Shown piece after piece: positions 1-8,219 of a stretch of DNA of 41,814 nt. The DNA is from Clostridia bacterium (lineage in GTDB: Bacteria > Bacillota > Clostridia > Oscillospirales > CAG-272). The stretch spans positions 1 through 41,814 of the forward strand of contig JAFSSQ010000077.1 in NCBI GenBank assembly GCA_017450965.1, in the 5' to 3' direction. Under the pieces are notes generated by a model that had not been told where the DNA came from, did no database searches, and saw only the letters and a list, made by a program, of their open reading frames with translations. The position numbers were made by a program, and so were the translations under genes. How positions within the stretch are numbered: the first letter of the stretch is position 1; each line of letters opens with the position of its first letter.

Positions 1-25
1 GCCTTCATTTCTTCAGAAAAGTAGG
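1..25 (-). repeat. Possible partial copy of the operon-end hairpin, cut by the window edge
   Basis: Read on the minus strand, just past the stop of the last acylation-operon gene, the sequence contains CTTTTCTGAAGAAA. This is the core of the hairpin found intact at 9938 and 24529. The flanking arms pair imperfectly here, and the rest of any element lies outside the window, so this is only a suggestion. Confidence 0.25.
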
Positions 26-26
26 T

Positions 27-752
27 TTATTTCTGCTTTTCTATCTCCTCGGCGCAGAGGGAGAGGTATTTTGCGTGCAGGTCGTACGGGAGGGCGCAAT
101 GGCCGCGGCCGGGGATCTCAAAATAGGTCACGCGGCGGCCGGCGGCGCGCATCGCCGCGACGAAGCGGTCGCTGTGTTTTTCCTTGTTGACGGCTTTGTC
201 GTTGCAGCAATGGAAGAGATAATAAGGAATATCCGGCATCTCGGGGACGAGGTGGAGGGGGGAGGCGGTCTTGAGGACTTCTTCGATCTCGCCTTCCTCA
301 AAGAAAAAGGCGTGATAGAGGGTGCGGGGCAGATCCTCGCGCTCGGTATAATGATAGGGAAGGTCGCAGACGGGGCAGTTGACGACGCAGGCGACCGGGG
401 TGCGCGCGGCGTAGCGGGCGTAGACGAGGGCGGAGAGCCCGCCCATGCTGCCGCCCATGAGGACGACGGGAATATCCTCCGGCAGCGCGAGGCCGGTTAC
501 CATCGCGTCGATCACCTCGTCGGTATAGAGAACGGCCTCCCGGTCCATCCAGCACCACGGCGCGTTGTAGGGATAGAGGTAGAGGATCCCGCGCTCGGCA
601 AAGAAGATCCCCTCCTCGGTATCGGCGTCCTGCATCCGGTTCTGCCCGAGCCCGAAGAAGGAGACGACGATCCCGCGCGGGGCGTCGTGGAGGAGGTGGG
701 CGTTGGAGTAGGCGAAGCGGCGGATCGTTTCCTTTGTGATCAGCTTGTTCAT
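27..752 (-). CDS. Alpha/beta-fold serine hydrolase, last gene of the acylation operon
   Basis: This 241-residue cytoplasmic protein has no signal peptide. It shows the alpha/beta-hydrolase layout: a nucleophile elbow GGSMGG with Ser102, a likely acid Asp185 in the strand FHCCNDKA, and a catalytic His218 in GRGHCAL. The length suits a small esterase or prolyl-oligopeptidase-like hydrolase. The start ATG overlaps the upstream stop as ATGA, so it is translationally coupled to the unknown gene before it. As the fifth gene after an MBOAT acyltransferase and an acyl carrier protein, it may release or edit an acyl group, for example as a thioesterase. That role is inferred from context; the fold assignment comes from the sequence. 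The substrate is unknown. Confidence 0.8.
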   Translation of the reverse strand: MNKLITKETIRRFAYSNAHLLHDAPRGIVVSFFGLGQNRMQDADTEEGIFFAERGILYLYPYNAPWCWMDREAVLYTDEVIDAMVTGLALPEDIPVVLMGGSMGGLSALVYARYAARTPVACVVNCPVCDLPYHYTEREDLPRTLYHAFFFEEGEIEEVLKTASPLHLVPEMPDIPYYLFHCCNDKAVNKEKHSDRFVAAMRAAGRRVTYFEIPGRGHCALPYDLHAKYLSLCAEEIEKQK

Positions 753-1729
753 CGGGAGCTCCTTGTCTGTTTTTTCGGGACGGGGGAGAGCCAGAGACGG
801 CGGGCGGAGAGGAAGACCGCCTCGGTGTTGTCGTATTCGGTGGCGGCTTTGAAGCCGAGCTCCCCGACGTCGTAGGAAGCGGCGAGCAGGGAAGCGGAAA
901 CGGTCCCCTCCTCCGAGACGGAGAGATGGGAGAAAAAGCCGCTTTTTTCCGCGATATCGTCGACGGTGAGCAGCTCCGCCTCGCCTCCGCCGAGCGCGGC
1001 GTGCGCCGGATAGAGAGGCCCGTCGGCGGAAAAGGGGGAAAGGAGCCGGTCGCTTTCGGCGGAAAGGGAGAGGAAGAGGCCTTCCTTCGTTTCTTTCATT
1101 TCCGCGCGGATATCGCCGCGCGTGAGGAGCAGAAAGAGGGAGAAAAGCGCCGCCGAAGCGGCGGCAAACGCTTCGCCGAAGAGCTCTGCGTAGCGGTCCG
1201 CGGGGAGGGAGGAAAAGGAGGAGAGCGTTCGGCCCTCCGCCCGCGCCGCGTCCGCGAACGCGGAAAAGAAAAGCGAGGCAAACCCCGCGAGGCGGCAGGG
1301 ACGTTTCCGTTTGCAGGCCTCCCGCGCGGGGAACAGGGCGGAAAGCGCCCGCCGCACGGGGAAGAGAGGCAGTCCGCCGGCGTCGGGCGCGGCGTCCTCC
1401 CCCTTTCCTTCCGAGAAGCAGAAGATCACCACCGTTTTCCCGGCGAGCGGACGGAGCGTGCAGAGGGTGCGGACGCGCTTGTTGGCGCGCCGGAAAAGAA
1501 CGACGCGGAAGGGGATCTCCGCGCAGAGGGAAAGATCCTCTTCCGCCGTCTCGCGGATAAGCTCGCCAAACGCCCGCTTCAGCGCGGCGGGCGGGGAAAA
1601 GACGCCGTTTGCCGGTACGGGAAGCGGCAGACCGCCGCTCGCGCGGAAGGAGAGGACGCGCAGCGCTTCGTCGGTTACGACGAAGGAGAGGTCCTCCGGC
1701 AGGGTCAGCGGATAAAACCCGGCCCTCAC
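749..1729 (-). CDS. Uncharacterised protein coupled to acyl carrier protein
   Basis: I do not recognise this 326-residue protein. The start is GTG at 1729, overlapping the TGA of the acyl carrier gene as GTGA; a longer frame upstream only overlaps that gene. Its end overlaps the hydrolase start as ATGA, so three genes are tightly coupled. There is no signal peptide or clear membrane segment, although an Ala/Phe/Leu-rich helix lies near residues 185-205 (AFAAASAALFSLFLLLT). The middle is rich in Arg and Ala and the C-terminal half in Ser and Glu. No catalytic motif stands out. Its fixed place between a carrier protein and a hydrolase in an envelope-acylation operon suggests a role in supplying or sensing the acyl donor, but this is only inference. 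Confidence 0.7.
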   Translation of the reverse strand: MRAGFYPLTLPEDLSFVVTDEALRVLSFRASGGLPLPVPANGVFSPPAALKRAFGELIRETAEEDLSLCAEIPFRVVLFRRANKRVRTLCTLRPLAGKTVVIFCFSEGKGEDAAPDAGGLPLFPVRRALSALFPAREACKRKRPCRLAGFASLFFSAFADAARAEGRTLSSFSSLPADRYAELFGEAFAAASAALFSLFLLLTRGDIRAEMKETKEGLFLSLSAESDRLLSPFSADGPLYPAHAALGGGEAELLTVDDIAEKSGFFSHLSVSEEGTVSASLLAASYDVGELGFKAATEYDNTEAVFLSARRLWLSPVPKKQTRSSR

Positions 1730-1971
1730 TCTTTGGTGGCGCGGGCGAGGATGAGATCGACCATCTCGCCGACGCACTTCATCGTGGAGATCTCGCCCAT
1801 TTTGAACTTCATGCCGAAGCGGCGCTCGACCGAATGGATGACGTTGATATGCTCCAGACTGTCCCACCCCTCGATATCCTTGGCGGTGGTTTCCGGGAAG
1901 AGGGTGATCTCCTCGTCGAAAATATCGGAAAAGAGCTGGTTGAGAGCAACGTATACGGCTTCTTTTGTCAT
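1726..1971 (-). CDS. Acyl carrier protein (DltC/AcpP-like)
   Basis: This 81-residue acidic helical protein is the size of an acyl carrier protein. The phosphopantetheine site is GWDSLEHI with Ser38, the residue normally modified by holo-ACP synthase. Helices before and after fit the four-helix carrier fold. It lies 18 bases after the DHHW-protein gene, with GGGAGAAAGGAAAC as ribosome site, and its stop overlaps the next GTG start. Next to an MBOAT acyltransferase it probably carries the acyl group passed to the membrane enzyme, as DltC does for DltB. No adenylating DltA-type enzyme is present in the window, so how it is loaded is not visible. It could equally carry an acetyl or other short acyl group. 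Confidence 0.88.
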   Translation of the reverse strand: MTKEAVYVALNQLFSDIFDEEITLFPETTAKDIEGWDSLEHINVIHSVERRFGMKFKMGEISTMKCVGEMVDLILARATKE

Positions 1972-1989
1972 GGTTGTTTCCTTTCTCCC

Positions 1990-3453
1990 TTATCGGGTCC
2001 GCATTTCCTCAAGGTAGGGGTGCTCCACCGCGCAGGAGGAAAAGGCGCAGGCGGCAAAGAGAAGATCGGTCACGCCCTGCTCGCGGCAGAAGGTGACGAG
2101 ATTGAGATCGAAGTACCGGTAGTCGATGACGATGATCCGCTGGAAAGAGCCGGTAAAGAAGGGGATCAGCGCGTTGCCGTAGCTGTCCTTGACGACGAGG
2201 AGGACCCCGTCGTTTGAGGAGTCGGTGTCGATCACGGCGATCTGGTTGTCGGTGCCGAGGAAGACGCCGTAGGAATAGCCGATATCCACCCATTCAAAGA
2301 AGAGATTGCTCACCTGGGGATTTTGGAAATACGTATTATAATAGGTGGTGGTATACGAGTTGGCGGGCTTGTAGTAGGTGAAGGTCTCGGGATTGTTTTT
2401 CAGCTTGATATCGCCGGTGTAGCTGTACATCGTGCCGACGTAGCCCTCGCGGTCGACCCGCTGATAGGAGGAAAGAGGGGCGAAGGGAACGCCCGCGTCC
2501 TGCGCAAAGCGTTCGGCGGCGTAGTAGGCGCCGAGCGGCGCCCAGTGGTGGTCGGTGCGGGTGATGATCGGCTCGTTCACGCGGGCGAGCAGAGCGCCGT
2601 AAGCGTCCACGTTTTTCACGTCCTGCAGGAGAGGGACGGAATAGTCGATATGCGCCTTCTGGCTGAAGGTGTATTTCTGGTATTTCTCCGGCAGATAGTA
2701 GGAAACGGCGGTCGGAATGATCATCGACCAGACCCTCACGCCGGAGCCGAGCTGCTGCTTGTAGCGGTTCAGGGAGGCGGCGTACGCGGCGGTCGCGCCC
2801 TCGGAGCCGTAGTACATCATGATCGCGCGGGTGCTTTGCCCGCTGCCGAGGACGATGATGCCGTTGTCGCGCAGCAATTCCTCCGGATTTTCCTTTTCGG
2901 TGCCCGCGCTCTGCGTTTCCGGCGGCTCGGTCTCGGGGGGCTCTGTCACGGGCGGCTCCGTCTCCGGCGCGTCCGTACCGGCCGGCCCGGTCTCCGGCAC
3001 GTCCGTTTCCGGCGGCTCCGTTTCCGGCGCGGCGGGGAAGGTCACGGCGTCCCGCTCCGTTTCCGTTGGAGCCGCGGTCTCCGCGGGCCGCTGTACGGGC
3101 GGCTCCGAGATCCCGTGCATCTTCACGTCGTCGAGGCGGAAGCCGGTATACTCGCTTAAGCCGTTTCCCGCGTCGTGGATCTCGTCGCGGTAGGGCGCGG
3201 CATCGGTAAAGTAGCGGATGATCCCCTGCGTGTAGCTGCCGTCAAGGAGCGCGGAGAAGGAAAAGGAGGGGAACTCCGCAAGCGAGCGTTTTTCGAGATC
3301 GGAGACCTCGGGGCGCTTGAGGATCAGCATCGCCGCGGAAATGGAAAGAAAAACGGAGAGAAAAACGGTCACGCCGATCAGCGCGAGGACGCGCTGCAGC
3401 CGCTGTTTTCGTCCGTGCTGCCGGATCCGGGAGGCGGCGGGTTTTTCGTTCAT
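1990..3453 (-). CDS. DHHW-family membrane-anchored SGNH/AlgJ-like protein
   Basis: This 487-residue protein has an N-terminal membrane anchor (about 21-45) after a basic cytoplasmic tail, then an extracellular part. Residues about 115-185 form a Pro/Glu/Thr-rich linker with repeated PETEPPET units. The catalytic-type domain follows: TDHHW at 300-304 gives the family its name, and KDSYGNAL with Ser424 resembles the serine block of AlgJ/AlgX/DltD-like acyltransferase partners. These proteins act outside the membrane with an MBOAT partner to place an O-acyl group on a surface polymer. The MBOAT gene lies 16 bases upstream. The polymer is not identifiable here. The long PET linker probably spans cell-wall thickness; its repeats could vary in length. 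Confidence 0.85.
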   Translation of the reverse strand: MNEKPAASRIRQHGRKQRLQRVLALIGVTVFLSVFLSISAAMLILKRPEVSDLEKRSLAEFPSFSFSALLDGSYTQGIIRYFTDAAPYRDEIHDAGNGLSEYTGFRLDDVKMHGISEPPVQRPAETAAPTETERDAVTFPAAPETEPPETDVPETGPAGTDAPETEPPVTEPPETEPPETQSAGTEKENPEELLRDNGIIVLGSGQSTRAIMMYYGSEGATAAYAASLNRYKQQLGSGVRVWSMIIPTAVSYYLPEKYQKYTFSQKAHIDYSVPLLQDVKNVDAYGALLARVNEPIITRTDHHWAPLGAYYAAERFAQDAGVPFAPLSSYQRVDREGYVGTMYSYTGDIKLKNNPETFTYYKPANSYTTTYYNTYFQNPQVSNLFFEWVDIGYSYGVFLGTDNQIAVIDTDSSNDGVLLVVKDSYGNALIPFFTGSFQRIIVIDYRYFDLNLVTFCREQGVTDLLFAACAFSSCAVEHPYLEEMRTR

Positions 3454-3469
3454 ATCATACCTGCCTGTT

Positions 3470-4873
3470 TCAGAAATTCGCGTAGAGGAAGGGGTGGGAC
3501 TCCGCCGTGATCATCAGCACGGTGGAAACGACGAGCAGCGCCACGCTCGACGCCGTGGACAGAACGCCGGACACGACGAGCCCGGCGGGCGTTTCTTCCA
3601 GTTTCTTTTTGATCTGCGGAACGACGGGAAGGGAAAAGAGGATCGCCGCGGCGAGAAGGAACGCGTTGCCCGCGAGGGAGTGAAGCAGCGTTTCCCCGCC
3701 GAAGAAGGGGTTGCCGTTGCCGCCGAAAAGCCCCGAAAGGAAGGCGCCGAGGCGGGCGGGATCGGTGAAGTAGAAGATCCCGAAGCCGACGGTGATCACG
3801 AGCTTGGTATAGAGATGCCGGACCGGCAGGGGGATCTTTTTGATCCGCTTTTTGCCGATCAGGTTTTCAAGGAGGATAAAGAGCCCGAAGTAGAGGCCCC
3901 AGATCACGAAGTTCCAGGCGGCGCCGTGCCAGAGCCCGGTGGAAAACCAGACGAGGAAGAGCCCGAGGTACTTGCGGGGGGAGCCGAAGATCGGCACGTA
4001 GAGCAGATAGTCGCGGAAAAAGGCGCCGAGGGTGATATGCCAGCGCTGCCAGAACTCCGCGATCGTCTTGCAGACGAAGGGGTAGTTGAAGTTTTCGGGG
4101 AAGGAAAAACCGAAGACGCGGGCGATCCCGATCGCCATATCGCTGTAACCGGAAAAGTCAAAATACATCTGCAGGGCGTAGACGGCGGCGCCGTACCAGC
4201 AGCCGAGGACGGAGAGGGAAGCGATCTCCCCGCCGAAGATCTCCGCCGTGATCCCGGAGAGGAGATCGGCGAGGATGACTTTTTTTCCGAGGCCGACCGC
4301 GATGCGGCTTACCCCCGCGTAGAGATCCTCCACGGCGATCTGCCGGATCCGCAGCTCCTCGGAGACGTCCGCGTACCGCACGACGGGCCCAGCCACGGTG
4401 CAGGGAAAGAGGGAAACGTAAAGAAGGAAGCGGGAAAAGCTCTTTTCCGCCGGGGTCTTTTCCCAGCGTACGTCAAGCAGATAGGAGATCAGGCGGAAGG
4501 TGTAAAAGCTGACGCCGAGCGGGAGGGCGATCTGCGGCACGGGGAGGGAAAGTCCGGTCAGCGTGTTGAAGTTTTCGGTCAAAAATGCGGCGTACTTGAA
4601 GACGACGAGCAGCCCGAGATCAAAAAGGATCCCGCAGACGAGCGCCGCTTTGGCGGCGGCGGGGTTTTTACCCGCGATCCGCCGCGCGAGGAGAAAGTTG
4701 AGCGCGGCGGCGACGAGGAGCAAAGGAAGACTCTTTAAGTCCCCCCACGCGTAAAAAAGAAGCGAAAAAAGGAGCAGGACCGCGTTGCGGTATCTGCCGT
4801 TTTTAGAGACAAAATAGAGGATCGTGCAGATCGGGAAGAAAACGTAAAGGAAAAAAGGATCGGCAAAAAGCAT
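3470..4873 (-). CDS. MBOAT-family membrane O-acyltransferase (AlgI/DltB-like)
   Basis: This 467-residue polytopic membrane protein matches AlgI/DltB acyltransferases in length and motifs. Hydrophobic segments run through the whole chain. Key motifs are QMYFDFSGYSDMAIG (about 235-249), FWQRWHITLGAFFRDY with His279, and STGLWHGAAWNF with the conserved catalytic His316. It transfers an acyl group across the membrane to an extracellular polymer, using the ACP and DHHW protein encoded downstream. The start at 4873 is chosen because the family N-terminus begins here (MLFADPFFLYVFFP) and an AGG ribosome site precedes it; upstream in-frame sequence lies in the promoter. It is the first gene of a five-gene operon. 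Confidence 0.92.
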   Translation of the reverse strand: MLFADPFFLYVFFPICTILYFVSKNGRYRNAVLLLFSLLFYAWGDLKSLPLLLVAAALNFLLARRIAGKNPAAAKAALVCGILFDLGLLVVFKYAAFLTENFNTLTGLSLPVPQIALPLGVSFYTFRLISYLLDVRWEKTPAEKSFSRFLLYVSLFPCTVAGPVVRYADVSEELRIRQIAVEDLYAGVSRIAVGLGKKVILADLLSGITAEIFGGEIASLSVLGCWYGAAVYALQMYFDFSGYSDMAIGIARVFGFSFPENFNYPFVCKTIAEFWQRWHITLGAFFRDYLLYVPIFGSPRKYLGLFLVWFSTGLWHGAAWNFVIWGLYFGLFILLENLIGKKRIKKIPLPVRHLYTKLVITVGFGIFYFTDPARLGAFLSGLFGGNGNPFFGGETLLHSLAGNAFLLAAAILFSLPVVPQIKKKLEETPAGLVVSGVLSTASSVALLVVSTVLMITAESHPFLYANF

Positions 4874-4943
4874 GACAACCTGCCTTTTTCGGCGTTTTGG
4901 GGCCGGTTTTTGTGTGTTCGGCGGGGAAAAGGATCTTGTTTTC

Positions 4944-4972
4944 ATTATACAGTCAGGCGAGGGAGAATGCAA
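4944..4972 (-). promoter_or_regulatory. Sigma-A type promoter of the acylation operon
   Basis: On the minus strand TTGCAT (4967-4972) and a perfect TATAAT (4944-4949) are separated by 17 bases, about 70 bases upstream of the MBOAT start. This is a near-consensus housekeeping promoter. Confidence 0.85.
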
Positions 4973-5042
4973 GTCTTTTCCTCTTTTTTCGACCTTTTCC
5001 GCGCGCACGTCTTTTATACGCCGCCGCCGGCGTTTTTCCTGC

Positions 5043-5081
5043 AAAAAACGCCGCGTCAGGCCGACCGGGCCCGACGCGGCG
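5043..5081 (-). terminator. Rho-independent terminator after the 5.1 kb lipoprotein gene
   Basis: A perfect 9-bp G+C-rich stem (5049-5057 with 5073-5081) is followed on the minus strand by six T (5043-5048). It separates the lipoprotein gene from the acylation operon. A T-run on the other side could let it act in both directions. Confidence 0.85.
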
Positions 5082-5097
5082 CGTTCTTTTTTTGATT

Positions 5098-5937
5098 TTA
5101 CGCTTCCGGCTCGCCGAAGGCGTTGACCGCCAGCATCAGCGCCCGGCGGATCTCCGCGGCGCGCGTCTCCTCGCCGGAGGCGCTGATCGTGCAGAAGATC
5201 CCGTTTTTCACAAAATAGGCCTCCGCGCGGAAAAGACGCGCCATTTCCTCTGCGGCCGTTTCCGTTTCCGGCGCGGCCGCCGCGGCGGTCCCCGTCGTTT
5301 CCTCCTTGCCCGCGTTGGTGATCAGCAGGGCTTTCGCGCCGTTCGTCGCGCTGAGCAGCTCCGCCGTATAGAAGACCTTGCCGTCGTCGTTTACGCGGCA
5401 GGAGACCGTTTCGCCTTTGGCGTTCCACTCAAAGCGCAGGGTAAGGGGAACGCCGCTTTGCGTCAGATACGCCGCCGTCAGGGACGCTTCTTCCACGGCA
5501 CTCCCGTTGCCGGTCGCGCTGACCCGGATATACCGCGGCGCGCCTTCTTCCTCTTCGGCGGCGCCGTCCGGATCCGTTTTCGTCAGACCTTCCATGGTCT
5601 CCAGCGGGTTGAAGACCGTAAAGCCGAGGTAGCCCTCCGCGTCCGGGTAGGTCGCAAAGCTTTCTTCAACCGTGCCGCGCGCCCGGCCGTCCGCGGGGGT
5701 CGGGTCGGAGCGGTACGCTTTTTCCGTGTCGCGCCGGAGCGCCGCGGAAAAAGCGGCGGCGTCGGTCTTTTTGACGGCCCCTTCCACGTCGTAATAGGAG
5801 CCTTTTTCAGCCGATACGCGGGAAACGAGACGGACGCCGCCCGCTTCCATCTTCACTTCCTCGCCGTCCTTTTGCGAACAGGAGGCGAGAGAAAAAAGGA
5901 AAACGGCGGCGAGAAAAAGAGCCTGTATTCGTTTCAT
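5098..5937 (-). CDS. Uncharacterised lipoprotein
   Basis: This 279-residue protein begins with a lipoprotein signal peptide: MKR, a hydrophobic stretch, and lipobox LASC with Cys20 as the lipidated residue. The mature part is soluble, rich in Ala, Glu and Thr, with an Ala/Glu/Thr linker near residues 225-235 (AAAAAPETETAAEE). No family motif is evident. A C-terminal segment FVKNGIFCTISASGEE resembles the closing beta strands of small secreted sensor or binding domains, but I cannot assign it. It has its own promoter, which overlaps the end of mntP, and its own terminator. Function unknown. Confidence 0.8.
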   Translation of the reverse strand: MKRIQALFLAAVFLFSLASCSQKDGEEVKMEAGGVRLVSRVSAEKGSYYDVEGAVKKTDAAAFSAALRRDTEKAYRSDPTPADGRARGTVEESFATYPDAEGYLGFTVFNPLETMEGLTKTDPDGAAEEEEGAPRYIRVSATGNGSAVEEASLTAAYLTQSGVPLTLRFEWNAKGETVSCRVNDDGKVFYTAELLSATNGAKALLITNAGKEETTGTAAAAAPETETAAEEMARLFRAEAYFVKNGIFCTISASGEETRAAEIRRALMLAVNAFGEPEA

Positions 5938-5969
5938 AACGGTTCCTTTCCGGCAAAGATTACGGTTTT

Positions 5970-5998
5970 ATTATAGCACGGCGCGGGGGAAAAAGCAA
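5970..5998 (-). promoter_or_regulatory. Promoter of the 5.1 kb lipoprotein gene
   Basis: On the minus strand TTGCTT (5993-5998) and perfect TATAAT (5970-5975) have 17-base spacing. The -35 abuts the mntP stop codon, so the two genes are probably transcribed both separately and by read-through. Confidence 0.8.
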
Positions 5999-6568
5999 TC
6001 ACTTTATCACCCCGAGCCCCTCGAGAAGGATCTTTGCGCCGATCCCGACGAGGATCACGCCGCCGACGAGTTCCGCCTTGCCCCGGAAGCGGGCGCCGAA
6101 GCGGTTGCCGGCAAGCACCCCGCAGAGCGAGAGCAGGAAGGTCACGATCCCGATCACCGAGACGGAAAAGAGAACGCTGACGTCCTCCAGCATCGCAAAG
6201 GTAATACCGACGGCGAGCGCGTCGATGCTGGTGGCGACGGCAAGCAAAAGAAGCGTGCGGACGCGGAAGTCGTCCGGGTCCTTTTCCTCCTCTCCGGCGG
6301 AGAAGGACTCTTTGATCATCTTCCCGCCGATCAGCGCGAGGAGAAGGAAGGCGACCCAGTGGTCCCACGCCGCGATCGCACCGGCAAACGAGCTGCCGAG
6401 CAGCCATCCGGCAAGCGGCATCAGCGCCTGAAAACCGCCGAAAAAGAAGGCGATGAGCAGCGCGCGCCGCCCGTCGAGGCGTTTCATCGCAAGGCCCCGG
6501 CAAAGCGAAACGGCAAAAGCGTCCGCCGCCAGGCCGACAGATAGCAAAAGAAGCTCCGTGATCGTCAT
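5999..6568 (-). CDS. mntP: Manganese efflux pump MntP
   Basis: This 189-residue membrane protein matches MntP (about 188 residues, six transmembrane helices). The two homologous halves carry the family motifs GLAADAFAVSL near residue 12 and TSIDALAVGITFAML near residue 112, whose aspartates are needed for Mn(II) export in characterised members. A charged cytoplasmic loop (SAGEEEKDPDD) separates the halves. The start has GGAG eight bases upstream. It exports excess Mn(II) from the cytoplasm. The leader is only about 20-25 bases, so there is no room for the yybP-ykoY manganese riboswitch that often precedes mntP. Confidence 0.93.
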   Translation of the reverse strand: MTITELLLLSVGLAADAFAVSLCRGLAMKRLDGRRALLIAFFFGGFQALMPLAGWLLGSSFAGAIAAWDHWVAFLLLALIGGKMIKESFSAGEEEKDPDDFRVRTLLLLAVATSIDALAVGITFAMLEDVSVLFSVSVIGIVTFLLSLCGVLAGNRFGARFRGKAELVGGVILVGIGAKILLEGLGVIK

Positions 6569-6596
6569 ATCGTTCTCCGTTCAGGTAAGTTCTTTT

Positions 6597-6625
6597 ATCA
6601 TACCGCCGCCGCGTTTTTTTGTCAA
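6597..6625 (-). promoter_or_regulatory. Promoter of mntP
   Basis: On the minus strand a perfect TTGACA (6620-6625) and TATGAT (6597-6602) are 17 bases apart. The predicted transcript begins about 20-25 bases before the start codon. Confidence 0.85.
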
Positions 6626-6685
6626 GCGCGGGGCGCACTTTTTCCGCGCGGCGCGCATCTTTTTTCACAAAAACGCGCTTTCCCC

Positions 6686-6714
6686 TTGCACGCGCGCGGG
6701 AAACTATGTATACT
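6686..6714 (+). promoter_or_regulatory. Promoter of the murD operon
   Basis: TTGCAC (6686-6691) and TATACT (6709-6714) have 17-base spacing, about 47 bases before the TTG start of murD. It is divergent from the mntP promoter. Confidence 0.8.
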
Positions 6715-6760
6715 ATGGAGAGAAGAACTGTTTTGACAGGATGATTTCACGGAGGCTCCC

Positions 6761-8194
6761 TTGACAGAAACGGAACTGATCCGCCTGATCCGGCGCGGGC
6801 AGACGACCGTGCTCGGCTTCGGCATTTCCAACGTCCCCCTGACCGAGTATCTCCTCTCCCTCGGCGCCGCGCTCACCGTGCGCGATCGAAAGAACTTCAA
6901 AGATCTCCCCCCGCAGGCGGCCGCCCTGCGGGAAAAGGGTGTGCGCTTTATTACGGGGGAAGGGTACCTTGACGGGCTCTCCGGCGACGTGATCTTCCGC
7001 TCCCCCGGCATCCGCCCGGACCTGCCCGGGATCGCCGCCGCCGTCGCGGACGGCGCGGTCCTCACGAGCGAGGCGGAGTTTTTCTTCCTCTCCTCCCCCT
7101 GCCGCAAGGTGGGGATCACCGGCAGCGACGGGAAGACCACCACGACCACCGTGACCTCTCTGCTCCTCTCGGAGGCGATCCGTCTCACCGGCAAAAAGGG
7201 AAAAGCGGAGGTCGGCGGCAACATCGGCATCCCGCTGATCCGCCAGCTCCCGCTGCTCACGGAAGAGGATTTTATCTGCGCGGAGCTCTCCAGCTTCCAG
7301 CTGATGAGCTTTACCGCGTTTTCCCCCGAGGTCGCCGTTCTCACCAACCTCTCCCCCAACCACCTCAACTGGCATACCGGCATGGAGGAATACGCCGCGG
7401 CCAAGGAAAACATCTTCCGCCACCCGCCCTGCCGGGCGCTCGTGACCAACGCGGCAAACGAAACGACGGCGGCGATCGCCGCCCGCGCCGAAAAAGACCT
7501 CCCCGTTACCCTCTTTTCCTCCGCGGGAAAACCGGCGGGCGGCGCGCGCCGCATCTGGCTGGAAGGGGGCGATATCCTCACCGAAGCGGAGGGGAAAACC
7601 GCAGTCCTCTTTTCCGGCGTTTCCCGGATCCGCGTCCCCGGCGTCCACAATATCGAAAACTATATGGCGGCGGCGGGCGCCGTGCTCGCCTCCGGCTTTT
7701 CCGGGGAGACGGCCGCCGCGGCGCTCGGCGCCGTCGCGCCCTCCTTCGGCGGGGTCGAGCACCGGATGGAGTTCGTCCGGCGGCTCCGGGGCGTCGACTT
7801 TTTCAACAGTTCCATCGACTCCTCGCCCACCCGCACCGCCGCCGCTCTCTCCTCCTTCCCGGACAAAAAGAGCGTTCTGATCTGCGGCGGCTCCGACAAG
7901 CACATCCCCTTTGATTCTCTCGCCCGCACCCTCGCCGCCCGCGCAAAGGCGGTCGTCCTCACCGGCGAAACGGGGGAAAAGATCGCCGCGGCGATCGAAG
8001 CTTCCCCGGAGGCGAAGGCCTCCTCCCTCCGCGTTTTCCGCGAGCCGGATTTCGCCCGTGCGGTGCAAAAAGCCGCCTCTCTCGCCGAAGAAGGGGATCG
8101 CGTGATCCTTTCCCCCGCCTGCGCCAGCTTCGACGCGTTTTGCAATTTTGAAGAACGCGGACGCCGCTTCAAGGAACTGGTCCTCGCCCTCTGA
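6761..8194 (+). CDS. murD: UDP-N-acetylmuramoylalanine--D-glutamate ligase
   Basis: This 477-residue cytoplasmic Mur ligase adds D-glutamate to UDP-MurNAc-L-Ala in peptidoglycan synthesis. It shows an N-terminal Rossmann-like substrate domain (VLGFGISN), the ATP P-loop GITGSDGKTTTTT (Lys125), AELSSFQL and LTNLSPNHLNWHTGMEEYAAAK in the central domain, and GVEHRMEFV, SSIDSSPTRTAAAL and ICGGSDKHIPF in the C-terminal domain. The start is TTG at 6761 with GGAGG five bases upstream; the nearest upstream ATG runs into a stop. It is the first gene of an operon with a lipoprotein and a cysteine desulfurase. D-glutamate would come from the glutamate racemase encoded near 30 kb. Confidence 0.95.
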   Translation: MTETELIRLIRRGQTTVLGFGISNVPLTEYLLSLGAALTVRDRKNFKDLPPQAAALREKGVRFITGEGYLDGLSGDVIFRSPGIRPDLPGIAAAVADGAVLTSEAEFFFLSSPCRKVGITGSDGKTTTTTVTSLLLSEAIRLTGKKGKAEVGGNIGIPLIRQLPLLTEEDFICAELSSFQLMSFTAFSPEVAVLTNLSPNHLNWHTGMEEYAAAKENIFRHPPCRALVTNAANETTAAIAARAEKDLPVTLFSSAGKPAGGARRIWLEGGDILTEAEGKTAVLFSGVSRIRVPGVHNIENYMAAAGAVLASGFSGETAAAALGAVAPSFGGVEHRMEFVRRLRGVDFFNSSIDSSPTRTAAALSSFPDKKSVLICGGSDKHIPFDSLARTLAARAKAVVLTGETGEKIAAAIEASPEAKASSLRVFREPDFARAVQKAASLAEEGDRVILSPACASFDAFCNFEERGRRFKELVLAL

Positions 8195-8219
8195 AAAAAG
8201 AAAAAAGAAGGTCGTATCC

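Noticed and set aside
27..4873. A canonical dlt operon for teichoic acid D-alanylation
   Set aside because: No DltA adenylating enzyme is present, the partner protein is DHHW-type, and two extra genes are coupled.
6569..6630. A yybP-ykoY manganese riboswitch upstream of mntP
   Set aside because: The predicted leader is only about 20-25 bases, too short for the aptamer, and no aptamer motifs are seen.
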